Assembly (NCBI GenBank): GCA_031291685.1
Contig: JARLIP010000228.1
Location: 1 to 36,507, forward strand
Reading direction: 5' to 3'
Length of the DNA stretch: 36,507 bases
Source of the DNA: Caulobacteraceae bacterium
GTDB taxonomy: Bacteria; Pseudomonadota; Alphaproteobacteria; Caulobacterales; Caulobacteraceae
The notes below the pieces were generated by a model. That model did not search any database, was not told the origin of the DNA, and worked only from the letters and a program-made list of their open reading frames with translations. Below, piece after piece: positions 30,901-36,507 of this stretch. The position numbers and the translations under genes are program-made. The first letter of the stretch is position 1. Each line of letters starts with the position of its first letter.

Positions 30901-31728
30901 CGGCTGGCCGCCATCGAAACCCAATATGGCGGCAATATCGACGTCCTGGGTCCCGGGGGCCGGGTGCTCGCCGGCTCCACCGTGGCCACGGCCCAGCAGG
31001 CCGCGCGGCGCAATTCGGAAATCGGGTTGCTGTATGCTGGCAACCCCAATGTGTTGGGCGGCGCCATCAATGGAAACGGCGCCTACGCCTACGACACCAT
31101 CGCCAGCATTCCCTCTGGCTATGAAGGGGTGCTGACCCTTCGCGGGGGGAACATATCCGCCTTCACCGACGGCGATTTCGTGCTCAATCAAAGCCGGCTG
31201 TTCACCGAACAGGGGGGCGACATCATCATGTGGTCCTCCAACGGCGACCTGAACGCCGGTCAGGGCCCCAAGACATCGGCCAACTTCCCGCCGGTGGTGG
31301 TGAAGATCGACAACGACGCCTACAGCATCCTTGATCAGGCCAGCGCCGTGACCGGGGCCGGCATCGCCGCCTTCGAACCCGCCCCTGGGGAGCCGGCCCC
31401 GGACGTCTTCCTCGTGGCGCCGCGGGGCACGGTGGACGCTGGGGCGGCCGGGGTGCGAGTGGCGGGCAACCTGTTCGTGGCGGCCTTGCACGTGGCCAAC
31501 GCCGATAACTTCAGCGTCGTGGGCGCGGCCATCGGCCTGCCCCCCACCAACACGACGGTGGAGGTCGGCGCCCAAACCACCGCCGCCTCCTCCGCCGCCA
31601 CCCAGGCCGCCCAGGCCGTGCTGAGCAGCGCCGGCGCTCCAGGCCAGGACCGCTCGATCATCACCGTGGAGGTCCTGGGCTTCGGCGACGCGCCCTGCCC
31701 TGACCCCAGCAAGCCCTGTGTCCGGTAA
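18940..31728 (+). CDS. TpsA: giant filamentous-hemagglutinin family exoprotein with DUF3739-type C-terminus
   Basis: ORF 18928-31728 (GTG) with ATG at 18940; TPS domain QQTAAQAILSWETFNVGAGTSLNFDQ...QILGSITSQGTVLVINQNGILFGAHAQINTNSLIATS; thousands of residues of beta-helix repeats; C-terminal region matching DUF3739 FHA proteins. Confidence 0.92.
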   Translation: MAVQTKRSSIRRHRGRLLRGVSLIAFVTALGAGTASAQLAALRGAAHVPVNATGAPSIAVPTVPGLSTSGSTDANTAAARALRNAVKAQQAVSIAQQAQAAARQAAAALPGGVPNGLTVGGLEPVANPVLAAKDTTGLNTWQGANAPTQTTAADGTVKVNIQQTAAQAILSWETFNVGAGTSLNFDQSLNGVAEKGWVALNRVVGQIDPTTGLRNPNLAPAPSQILGSITSQGTVLVINQNGILFGAHAQINTNSLIATSLEIGAQLKSIGFSGSVATTLVDRDNIFLADGLLGQSAQASGATTNPSLPPAFSAMATTSSGSVTTIDPTPEGAVTVEEGATITSGVGGYIILAAPTVINSGVLSSSQGQVSLAAGEVLTLLASNGTSTGNNNPNIRGLIIGDSHSPGPANGAGDFVENTATGLIESPEGYASLTTANDGTVINAGTITSSTSVSRNGFIQISAANISLAPSSVISITPDDDGTIPTDSNTLADFKSSRISIGLTDETFGAATFGKLVPGSNIDIGANSLIYAPSANIYIGADPGLPPTISTATTSRIFIDTGAVIDASGLKDVQIPTSAVQVTISPVTANDTANTPSVRGVLNHTTVTIDPRLSGVRSDGVAWVGSPLIPAEAYAEQVGVSASQLMTKGGNVVIGAVSTASGASAVNQASDVLIKPGAVIDVSGGWLTYKAGLVQTTQLVDASGAIINIGQASPDDVYLGVYNGFTAVQPRFGIQTTYANPLLSGAHYEAAYSQGADAGSLTVVSSQPTLQGTIYADAYTGPQQAQAAVVGTKTPTLYGDQRHLQAVGSQLPSGGLLFVQETGSYSNLSGGDVEITNGATPATAADLTYGQSVTVENGVLSVSPAVRSADSLVPMTERETLTLSADGLSQMGLSQFSVYTSGALTIDAGADLTLAPGGVFSAITGRAITVNGDITVPSGLISLATVQSAHGSIFAPSTPVQGDFDVTVNGVLSTAGLWTNDYANTGLIKGAAYIKGGAISISVEPRVDALSGSTGSDIATVAQTLAGTAPLSTTDISGSILIDGPNALLDVSAGGYVAPDGTLNLTAKGGDVTLTDATAYFPFALSSNGFLNPGAIPGFRVNGITNNGQSGSDYLAVNPDAITARVSIADGAIHAFGFSGGGVFTLTTPAIAFADGQAATGTNLSLDFFSKTGFSTYNITSYGTDLIANTFSNGLGGYNAVLATQVLTVQSGQNLNLTQTGYSTHLTGAQIAALRNLGDGGRISDIVAPSIEPDAYDQRAISLNLGGLIELKVAQGGEITGAAGAALSASQIYNQGVIRLAGGTLSQSETLPGSYVSTGGSTVVAASSLSDIFSINPDGSISESAMSVAKPNLTNAQLAATVPIYLTGDLPAGVGVDLAPGSVTDLSGEVLINPYATGVTQGRQVVTGRVVSGGVLQTATANINTSATRLFPVSPFETNQAYALNTATVINPSSLQPGLSLVAEAGSNIDLSGASGVFDQITSSGQYIQSQQWSSGGALTLGAAGTLTGAVINAKGGAASAAGGVLTVQNLILTAVDPTVPAVNTVSAEQIEAAGFGTLVAQGDLRTSGGPVDLSLGQAFYLTGLPTSTVNYTAATAGSTASLFPIVSVSGSLRIDAPYIALDGAFQAINSPAYGANTTKATGDVTFNAQVLDVTGAVLFDRAVANVTLQASGDLRFTGVAPIQSGTTTVTPSLVGQLAVNGNLNLVAGQVYATTGSTFTVTSAAQAGVITILPSGATPPATPYSAGSNLLIQASHIVQDGVLRAPLGTLTLGSNTALTSNGAVFAPATASVELGAGSVTSVSADGLSIPYGTTTDQTEYYFTPTGATALTAPPAAILTLTGQSVTVAGGATVDLKGGGDIYAYEFVPGVGGSRDVLSQYNSDAYTSNGGYQYADHRQVYAIVPGLSNAAVAAYDPVYSSNYSALYSGSDVGKRVYLSGGNGIAAGWYTLLPAQYAMLPGGMEVVEDTSATRAAIGGSSVLTDGVVAMTGQFGGLGGTTESSYHVFDIKSQAVIKAYSDIVLTSGDTAFAAAAASAGGATPRLPTDAGRLVLNPTSVLDLSGAFETTPGKNGRGAEVDITGGSIEIVDQVGAPVSGVIQLSADQLTAMNADSLLIGGVRTDNADGTTSLKVSTGRITVANDASHPLTESDIVLVVDGSGATLTLNDGAAITASGNDTTGQTGDYVIDGATTGMTGQGALVRVSAGPQRLVTLKNQSATAHAGVLTVGAIDLTGTSTLLESSGVFNLSASAKLSAANFGLEASSISFAPSSDGRTGLVITPTLMTSLAGAQAVTLRSSTSIDIASGDYSFSALTLDAPGLTLDGGTGTVSITAKTVKVQDSGADAGACSGGGLLACGSGQFALTAQNLTFGDGTFRIYGAAQGVSLTASNGIYFQGKGALNVGAAPLSIQTPFLGDQMGSSVVGVSKVIPSLTLTSTGAIALTNPTGAAVPSVTGVPGANLTLSGQSISVTGVDVRATAGALTLTSANGLTVGAGAILETPGFSRSFGDAADPYTQSAPGGLLTLTALNGDIDLAAGSTLSVGGGVGAAGDLMLNASHGKVNLDGNLNASAPGGGAGFALNEAGAFDLTAFESGVGAGFNGDVSIATGAGDLILAHSLTLKATNVRLTADGGVVDIAGTIDVSGINGGDVGLFGANGVTLESTASIIARASGYAATDTRQAKGGNVELGTEGTGALTVAAGAVIDVSAARTAARAVETVENGVTNYVYVAADQGGVVTLRAPVSGSDNAETVNVSFAGAVQGASSIVLEGYKPFDLAAIAASGQFTGVTITGGVATLDTTASAAGRANFLADVAPGTLANFIQTFDVSTDYGNLGGLASQANFHARPGVELDYSGGVTLASNWNLGAGTVDVAGAVAAGLMVADPGKPGAYAVIGGDEGAVFSNFTKLTYRVGGDVLGEAGALTIKAGGQLNINGSVTDGFFTFGDQTDPTYLNSVGNTSSASVLTSNTSSNTITVSFPGAGSLNAYPISSAALIPYDAAANTPGALGSGVNGAGDPIGSAEIFPLVQTTSGAQAVGSWSYQFTGGAAANSADPSRVLAGSAGGITVQGTHSYSYGGVKTVNSLSDTLLLQVSGHAVTPDQWLSTQLALNPNQTANSPTLIDFTSAPSGAASVLSAAALSYFAQHPGAYSFTGPAGAPTGVSTTLALASGYLKLVASEWSTIKTSYTPPPSTTLTKATATVETLIRTGSGSIDLAAAGVIDLRNGATAVYRKTDTEAVTTASNNGFQQGGVAIYTAGVLVDPATVTAVDAATGATITFDPSAYATTSDNVSVANYGYGVTTPSGGVLGLIGVLVSNTVYTQGGGDISLNAGGDILGRRDAFTEYRVLKRSDNLGGANFIGTADQPWRVGVVGMDTNIQINPQMFTEGVGTLGGGDISVTAGGKISDLSVVADTTMTTAKASSGAASQTGLGLLSFGGGNVTLNAGGDLLGGRVDVASGVAAITAGGSVVAAGVTQTSDSTTFVDNTLRLRLTDATIDLTAHGDVNLQAISALGVKARSDVSTAAHTSNSDADGFYSANADVSIVADGSVSLTNSYGNRTGSDNSTIVVLPGSLTAVSLEGGLRLNTSANMTALVLSPTASGTLTLAAGANIAPVNIAMLDNDPGLTPGLFSQYESNSLTIAPGSLGVIGMDFAFPAVLPTTSLNQLEALHDPSLPHKDDPIPNRIYAGGDIQNMVLSTPKQTRIGAGRDIINMMFFGQNLNSNDVTRIVAGRDITATTALKASILGYTSNGAQILSAPLPTLQGDSFILGGPGDLWLEAGRNLGPFLNSATVTAFANSSASATQTTYGGGVITVGNAWNPYLESQGASIHAEFGVAKGQDFDALLNYYLNPANTSKLPDYLFTETLDSNNVYVPDKSQPIYAAKLIAYMQAHHAAELRATYGATAVTYDQAYTVFAALPKLEQRPFLLQIYFNELSLTSVPGPTFDQYQRGYLAANLLFPAALGYTANSLTGGTNGANTRVQTGDLDLRLAAIETQYGGNIDVLGPGGRVLAGSTVATAQQAARRNSEIGLLYAGNPNVLGGAINGNGAYAYDTIASIPSGYEGVLTLRGGNISAFTDGDFVLNQSRLFTEQGGDIIMWSSNGDLNAGQGPKTSANFPPVVVKIDNDAYSILDQASAVTGAGIAAFEPAPGEPAPDVFLVAPRGTVDAGAAGVRVAGNLFVAALHVANADNFSVVGAAIGLPPTNTTVEVGAQTTAASSAATQAAQAVLSSAGAPGQDRSIITVEVLGFGDAPCPDPSKPCVR

Positions 31729-32785
31729 CCGCCAATCACGCCACCGGGCGGTCGCGGGCCTGCTGCTGCTCGGCGTCTGCGTGGCGGGGTCGGATCGGGC
31801 CGGATCGGCGGCCCACGCCTGGCCCTCCGGGCATCGGCTCCCGGCGACCGGCGGGCCGCCTTGGCGCCCCGTCGACGCCGCATCGCCTCTGGATCGCGCC
31901 ATCGCGCGGGACCTGCCTCTGCCGGTGGCCCTCGAAGCGCCCGCCGATCCCACGGCGTCCCAAGCCGAACCTGAACCGATCCAGATCGTGGACGGTCCCA
32001 TGGAGGACATCCTCTATGGCGGAGCGGGCCGGGCGAAGGCCGGCGGACCGGTGATCGCCCAGGCCCTGAATCTATTGACCTACAAGCTTGACCTGACCCG
32101 AGACATCGCCCTCGGCGATAGGGTTCGCCTGATCCTGCGCCGCCCCCTGCCCACGGATGGTGGAACGGAAGCCCCCCTGCTCGACTATGTGGAGCTGGAC
32201 GGCGCGCGGGGTCCGATCCGCCTCTACCGGCGCGCCGAGACTGACGGCTTTTCCGTGGAGGGTTTCGCGGATGAAGGCGGCGCGGATCTGCGACGACTAT
32301 TGTTGCGCACGCCCCTGGCCAGTTCCCGGATCACGTCGGGGTTTGGCCCCAGGCTACACCCGCTGCTGGGCTACACCCGGATGCATCAGGGCGTGGATTT
32401 CGAGGCGCCCGTTGGCGCTCCCGTCCTCGCCGCTGGCGACGGCGTGGTGGAATCGGCGAGTTGGGCGGGCGGATTCGGACGGCTCATCCGCCTGCGCCAC
32501 GAGGCCGGGATGGAGACACTCTATGCGCACCTGTCCGCCTTTCATCCGGGCCTGCCCCCGGGAACCCGCGTGCGGCAAGGCCAGGTGATCGGCTGGTCCG
32601 GCGCCTCGGGCCTCGCCACCGGGCCGCATCTTCATTTCGAGGTCCATCAGGCGGGACGGCCCATCGATCCCGCGGTGGCCAAATTGCCCGCGGCGCCGCT
32701 CACCCCTGGCCAGCAGCTATCCTTCCTGACCCGCAAGCGGGCGGTCGATACCCTGCTGGCGGGGGCCGGAACCTTGCGCCGTTAA
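31718..32785 (+). CDS. M23 family (LytM) metallopeptidase
   Basis: 355 aa (GTG start, overlaps tpsA stop); ITSGFGPRLHPLLGYTRMHQGVDFEAPVGAPVLAAGDGVV...YAHLSAF...GATGPHLHFEVHQAGRPIDP-type zinc motifs intact. Confidence 0.93.
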   Translation: MSGNRQSRHRAVAGLLLLGVCVAGSDRAGSAAHAWPSGHRLPATGGPPWRPVDAASPLDRAIARDLPLPVALEAPADPTASQAEPEPIQIVDGPMEDILYGGAGRAKAGGPVIAQALNLLTYKLDLTRDIALGDRVRLILRRPLPTDGGTEAPLLDYVELDGARGPIRLYRRAETDGFSVEGFADEGGADLRRLLLRTPLASSRITSGFGPRLHPLLGYTRMHQGVDFEAPVGAPVLAAGDGVVESASWAGGFGRLIRLRHEAGMETLYAHLSAFHPGLPPGTRVRQGQVIGWSGASGLATGPHLHFEVHQAGRPIDPAVAKLPAAPLTPGQQLSFLTRKRAVDTLLAGAGTLRR

Positions 32786-32791
32786 TCGGCC

Positions 32792-34648
32792 TCAGTCCTC
32801 GATGTCATAGCCCAGCCGCCGGATCGCCGGTTCGAGGATCGGGATCACCGGCTCCAGGTGGCGGCGATAGTTGCGATAGCGATACAGCGACCGGTCATAG
32901 AGCTTTTCCGTAACCTGGGCGTAGCTGGCCGTGCGCGCCGGACGGCGGTTCTCGTGGAAATCCAGGGTGCGCGGGTCGAACGGCTCGCCAATGAACTCAA
33001 GCAGGCCGCCGACCTGAGCTTGCTGGTCCGTCACCATGTCTTCGTAGCGCACCGCGCGATAGTGGATCGGCATCACGGCTAGGTAGTGCTGGATCAGGTC
33101 CGCGATCAGGGCGTAGTGGCGCGCGGCGGTCTCCAGGCTCGATGCGCAGTTGAAGCCGTGGGACAGGCCGTTGGAAAACACCGACAGCACCACGTCCAGG
33201 GGATGCCGCACCAGATGGATCACCGGCGAGCGGGGGAACAGCAGGCTGATCAGCCCCAGGTGGGTCTCGTTCAACGGCATCTTGTCGGTGAACCAGGCCC
33301 GATCCGGCCGGGCCGCGCCGAGCCGCAGGGCCTCGTTGAGATAGTAGTCGCGTAAGGTGTCGATCAGCCCCGCGCTGTCCCCCAGCCACAGCTCGCTGAG
33401 GGCCACGGGATAGACGCCCGGACTGCCCAGGAACGGCTGCATCTGTCCGATGATCTGGTGAATGATCGACAGTTCGTCGCCCCCCGCGATATTGGGGTGG
33501 GCGCTGAGGGTCTGTTCCACCAGAGTGGTGCCTGACCGGGGAAAGCCAACCACGAAGATCGGTTGAGAAACGTCCGTGCGGACCCCAGCCCTGGGCAATA
33601 GCCGCGAGCGTCCCTCGGTGAAAAAATCCTTCAGCCGACCGACCAGGGCCTCGGCCTCGACCGCGTCATAGGCCTGACCAGGTTGGGCGGCGACGCCCCG
33701 CTTATAGGCCGTGAACGCCTCGAAGGCCTCGTCATGGCGTCCCAGGGCGTCAAGCAATTGGCCCCGCTCCAGCAGACCGGTTCCGGCGACGCCCACAGCC
33801 GCCAGCCGTTCGTCCAACCCTTGCAGCGCTTCGAGGGCCTGCTCAAAGCGCTTGGCCCGCCGGTCCAGCTTGGCCCGGCCAAGGGCGATCCGCGGCCCAT
33901 CGGGGGCCAGCAGCGCGGCGCGGTCGAGCAGGTCGGCGGCGATGTCGAACTGGCGGTCAGCCTCCTCCAGCTGCGCCCAGGCCAGCAGCGCCTCCAGGTT
34001 CGGGCCAGCCTCCGCCAGGCGGGCGAAGATCGCGCGGGCCTCATCGAACAGGCCCTGATCGCGCAACGCCACGCCCAGTCCCCCCTCGATCTCGGGGGTC
34101 AACTCATCGACCAGGGTGCGGGCCCACCGGAAATGGTGCTCAGCGGCCTTGGTCCGATTCAAGCCGTTGAACACCTGGCCCATGATGATGTGGGCCGAGG
34201 CCGCCTCGGGCGCCAGGCGCACCACCATGCGCGCATGGGGCCGGGCCAGCGCCCATTGGCCTTGGTTGATAAAGAACTGGGCGGCGGTCATCTGGGAGAT
34301 CGGGTCGTTGGGATAGAGCCCCGCCAGCCGCCGCGCCAGGGTCCCGGCCGCCACCACCCTCCCCTCGTCCTTGCAGACATTGTAGAGCGCGCCGAGAGCG
34401 TCCCTCTGCCCCGGCGCCTCGTTCAGGATCTCCAGCGCCAGATGCTCGGCCAGCTTGCCTTCGCCATCATTATAGGCCCGCGACATCCGCCCGACCCGCT
34501 CGGCGAACACCCCCTCTGGCGGGGTGCGCGGGGTGCGGGCCAGATCCAACCCGCAGCAGCGCGCCATGGGCAGGCCGCTGCCGCAGTCGCAGAGCTTGGC
34601 CTCCCCCCCGTCGGTCCTGGGGCGTGGGGCGTCTAGAACATCGGACAT
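32792..34648 (-). CDS. TPR-repeat sulfotransferase with N-terminal SEC-C-like motif
   Basis: 618 aa; LCDCGSGLPMARCCGLD; TPR-like middle; PIFVVGFPRSGTTLVEQTLSAHPNIAGGDE (PAPS-binding loop). Confidence 0.92.
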   Translation of the reverse strand: MSDVLDAPRPRTDGGEAKLCDCGSGLPMARCCGLDLARTPRTPPEGVFAERVGRMSRAYNDGEGKLAEHLALEILNEAPGQRDALGALYNVCKDEGRVVAAGTLARRLAGLYPNDPISQMTAAQFFINQGQWALARPHARMVVRLAPEAASAHIIMGQVFNGLNRTKAAEHHFRWARTLVDELTPEIEGGLGVALRDQGLFDEARAIFARLAEAGPNLEALLAWAQLEEADRQFDIAADLLDRAALLAPDGPRIALGRAKLDRRAKRFEQALEALQGLDERLAAVGVAGTGLLERGQLLDALGRHDEAFEAFTAYKRGVAAQPGQAYDAVEAEALVGRLKDFFTEGRSRLLPRAGVRTDVSQPIFVVGFPRSGTTLVEQTLSAHPNIAGGDELSIIHQIIGQMQPFLGSPGVYPVALSELWLGDSAGLIDTLRDYYLNEALRLGAARPDRAWFTDKMPLNETHLGLISLLFPRSPVIHLVRHPLDVVLSVFSNGLSHGFNCASSLETAARHYALIADLIQHYLAVMPIHYRAVRYEDMVTDQQAQVGGLLEFIGEPFDPRTLDFHENRRPARTASYAQVTEKLYDRSLYRYRNYRRHLEPVIPILEPAIRRLGYDIED

Positions 34649-34707
34649 GGGGGATGGCCTTCAGGCGGATCAGTCAGGGCTGGAAGGTTCTGACCGGCGC
34701 AAACGAA

Positions 34708-34735
34708 GTGTCACTGTGCTTAAGCACAGTGACAC
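34708..34735. promoter_or_regulatory. Perfect 28-bp palindrome GTGTCACTGTGCTTAAGCACAGTGACAC
   Basis: 12-bp arms around TTAA; 60 bp upstream of the sulfotransferase start and just 3' of the Hint gene; core shared with 36297-36314. Confidence 0.6.
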
Positions 34736-34755
34736 CGATAAAAGTCGCGAGATCG

Positions 34756-36204
34756 TCAGCCCACGGCGACCAGACGCGGCGCGACGGCGGGACGTGCCCA
34801 GGACGGGGCCACCATATGCACCGCGATCTCCAGCATACAGGGCCCTGCCAAGGTCAGGACCGCCTGCCCGTCGGTCCAGCGCCAGGCGATCTGTTCAAGC
34901 CGCTCCAGACCGTGGAAACCCTCGCCAAAGGCCGGATCTTCCAGATCCAGGGACAGACCATCCGCCCGCACCTCGCTGAGGGCCAGGCCCAGTCGGCGCG
35001 GATCGGGCTGGCCGGGAACCAGCTCGATCGGGCGGCTGGCCTTGGAGACCAGGCGATAGTCCCCGGCGGCGGGAACCTGGAACCACATCCGCGAGCCGGC
35101 CCTGTGCAGGGGCGCGATGGAGACGCCGACAGCGGTCAGGGACAGTTCGGGCTCGGCCGACTTGGTCCAGCCCAGGGCCTCGGCGCGGGCGTGCAGGCGA
35201 GCCTGCAAGGCCACAAGCCCGGGGCCGGACTTCACGACCGGGGCGCAGGCGCCGTCCCAATCCAGCGGGTCCAGGCGGCCATAGAGGGCCAAATGCTCGG
35301 GGGAATTGGCGAACACCTCGCGGTTGCCATCCTCAAGATAGCTTTCGCAGGTCAGCCCCTCGGCCAGCAGCACGTCGTGGGCGTCCAGCTCCACGTGGAA
35401 ATAGCGAATCTTGTCCACGGCCTCCTGAATGATGGTGGCGCCATTCACCAGATGACCCACAGGAACCAGGATCCCGTCCATGAACACCGCGTGCCCCGGC
35501 GACAGGCGCAGATCCCGGGCCGGAACCCCGTCGCCAAAGGCGCCGGCGAGGATATGGATGGGATGAACCTCGGCGGGGTTGGGATAGGTGGCGGGCCTGA
35601 CCCACCGGCTGCCGATCCAGATCACCGGGCGGGTGATCCCCGATGCGGTCAGCACCTCGTCCCCCACGGCCAGATCCTCCACGGCCACCTCGCCCCCGGC
35701 GGTGGTCACCCGCGTCCCGGCCGCGAAACAGGCCGGCGCCGCATAGACCGAGCTGTCGGCGGAGAAGGTCAGGGGGAAGCTGCCGGAGGATACAGCAGTG
35801 TTGCTGAACATTACAAGATTGCCATTACTGGCGCTTTGATTCCAAATAAATTGACCGTTAACTGGAGAATTGCTGAAACTCGTGGTTAAAATAGCTCCAT
35901 TTGAAAATCCCACTATTTCCGCATATTGATGAACCACAGATCCAGTACCACTAGTACTGTCAATTCTGATTTCACCAAATCCCGGCATATACGTGCGACC
36001 ATTATATGCATAGAAATATTTTGGTACATATGTATTATTTATTACAGATATTGTCGAATTGGCAAAAACATGCGACGAATTATATCCTGTAATCGAATTA
36101 TTTCCAGATGAATATGATCCAGAAACTTGACTTATTTGATCAGACGCAAATGTAACGCCATTCAACCGACTCAGATCAACATTATTTGGCACAGTTTTCT
36201 CCAT
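34756..36204 (-). CDS. Hint (hedgehog/intein) domain protein with AT-rich N-terminal passenger
   Basis: ORF 34756-36261, likely start at 36204 (MEKTVPNNVDLSRL); ACFAAGTRVTTAGGEVAVEDLAVGDEVLTASGITRPVIWIGSR...RLSPGHAVFMDGILVPVGHLVNGATI is a Hint_2-type domain. Confidence 0.88.
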   Translation of the reverse strand: MEKTVPNNVDLSRLNGVTFASDQISQVSGSYSSGNNSITGYNSSHVFANSTISVINNTYVPKYFYAYNGRTYMPGFGEIRIDSTSGTGSVVHQYAEIVGFSNGAILTTSFSNSPVNGQFIWNQSASNGNLVMFSNTAVSSGSFPLTFSADSSVYAAPACFAAGTRVTTAGGEVAVEDLAVGDEVLTASGITRPVIWIGSRWVRPATYPNPAEVHPIHILAGAFGDGVPARDLRLSPGHAVFMDGILVPVGHLVNGATIIQEAVDKIRYFHVELDAHDVLLAEGLTCESYLEDGNREVFANSPEHLALYGRLDPLDWDGACAPVVKSGPGLVALQARLHARAEALGWTKSAEPELSLTAVGVSIAPLHRAGSRMWFQVPAAGDYRLVSKASRPIELVPGQPDPRRLGLALSEVRADGLSLDLEDPAFGEGFHGLERLEQIAWRWTDGQAVLTLAGPCMLEIAVHMVAPSWARPAVAPRLVAVG

Positions 36205-36296
36205 ATATTTTGATCGCGGCATCCTTTGAAAAGTGCGCGATCGCCCTATCGACGAATTCAATCGCGATGAATCTTGATCATTTCCACAGCAAACTC

Positions 36297-36314
36297 ACTG
36301 TGCAAAAGCACAGT
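36297..36314. promoter_or_regulatory. Inverted repeat ACTGTGC-AAAA-GCACAGT upstream of Hint gene
   Basis: 7-bp perfect arms; same core as the 34708-34735 palindrome. Confidence 0.55.
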
Positions 36315-36361
36315 CCGCCGGATATTTTTGCCAACCCCAGGGAGGCCACTCCTCCCCCAAC

Positions 36362-36393
36362 AAAAGGAGGCCCCGGCTTTCGCCGGGACCTCC
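36362..36393 (-). terminator. Rho-independent terminator of the truncated minus-strand gene
   Basis: Minus strand GGAGGUCCCGGC-GAAA-GCCGGGGCCUCC followed by UUUU; 12-bp stem with one G-U pair and GNRA-type loop. Confidence 0.85.
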
Positions 36394-36419
36394 AGTGGTC
36401 GCGATAGAGCCGGTGGGGA

Positions 36420-36507
36420 TTAGCCGCCGACGACGGTGCTGACTTGGCAGGCGGTGTTGCTGGAGCTGGACCCCGCCTGGGCGAAGAACAGGTTCAGCGA
36501 GGAGGCG
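36420..36507 (-). CDS. C-terminal end of a gene truncated by the window edge
   Basis: Minus-strand frame reads ...ASSLNLFFAQAGSSSSNTACQVSTVVGG* just before the terminator. Confidence 0.5.
   Translation of the reverse strand, partial: ASSLNLFFAQAGSSSSNTACQVSTVVGG

Noticed and set aside
19160-31700. CRISPR-like or tandem DNA repeat in tpsA
   Set aside because: Repetitiveness is at the protein level (degenerate beta-helix turns); no identical DNA repeats with regular spacers were seen
30328-32010. 560 aa minus-strand ORF across the tpsA end and M23 start
   Set aside because: Antisense to two well-supported genes, no recognisable domain
34624-35889. 421 aa plus-strand ORF opposite the Hint gene
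   Set aside because: Antisense to a clear Hint domain; low-complexity Gly/Gln/Arg composition
1-36507. tRNA/rRNA genes, insertion sequences or prophage genes
   Set aside because: No recognisable tRNA/rRNA sequence, transposase, integrase or phage structural gene was found by eye

Overview
GC-rich window, probably alphaproteobacterial (Caulobacterales-like, judged from sequence character only). From left to right it contains: an HxlR regulator divergent from a SnoaL-like protein and an FMN azoreductase; a secreted hypothetical protein; a TPR-glycosyltransferase and an FkbH-like HAD protein; a regulatory block made of an STN+TonB_C-like protein, a TonB-like protein, a FecI-type ECF sigma factor and a FecR-type anti-sigma; and a tightly packed ~20 kb operon. 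That operon encodes TpsB (FhaC/ShlB family), a DUF2341-LamG-ExbB fusion, ExbD, TonB, a putative porin, a periplasmic coiled-coil protein, a 4,262-4,266 aa filamentous-hemagglutinin-like TpsA with a DUF3739-type C-terminus, and an M23 peptidase. On the minus strand follow a TPR-sulfotransferase, a Hint-domain protein with an AT-rich N-terminal passenger, and a truncated gene at the window edge. The main candidate novelty is a giant two-partner secretion exoprotein system bundled with its own TonB/ExbB/ExbD set, a porin and a peptidoglycan hydrolase, next to a FecI/FecR module, with no TonB-dependent receptor in the window. A ~53 bp sequence with ECF-promoter-like layout occurs twice, once before the glycosyltransferase gene and once before tpsB. 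This suggests the glycosyltransferase/FkbH genes and the secretion operon form one regulon. All calls come from reading the sequence; no database search was run.
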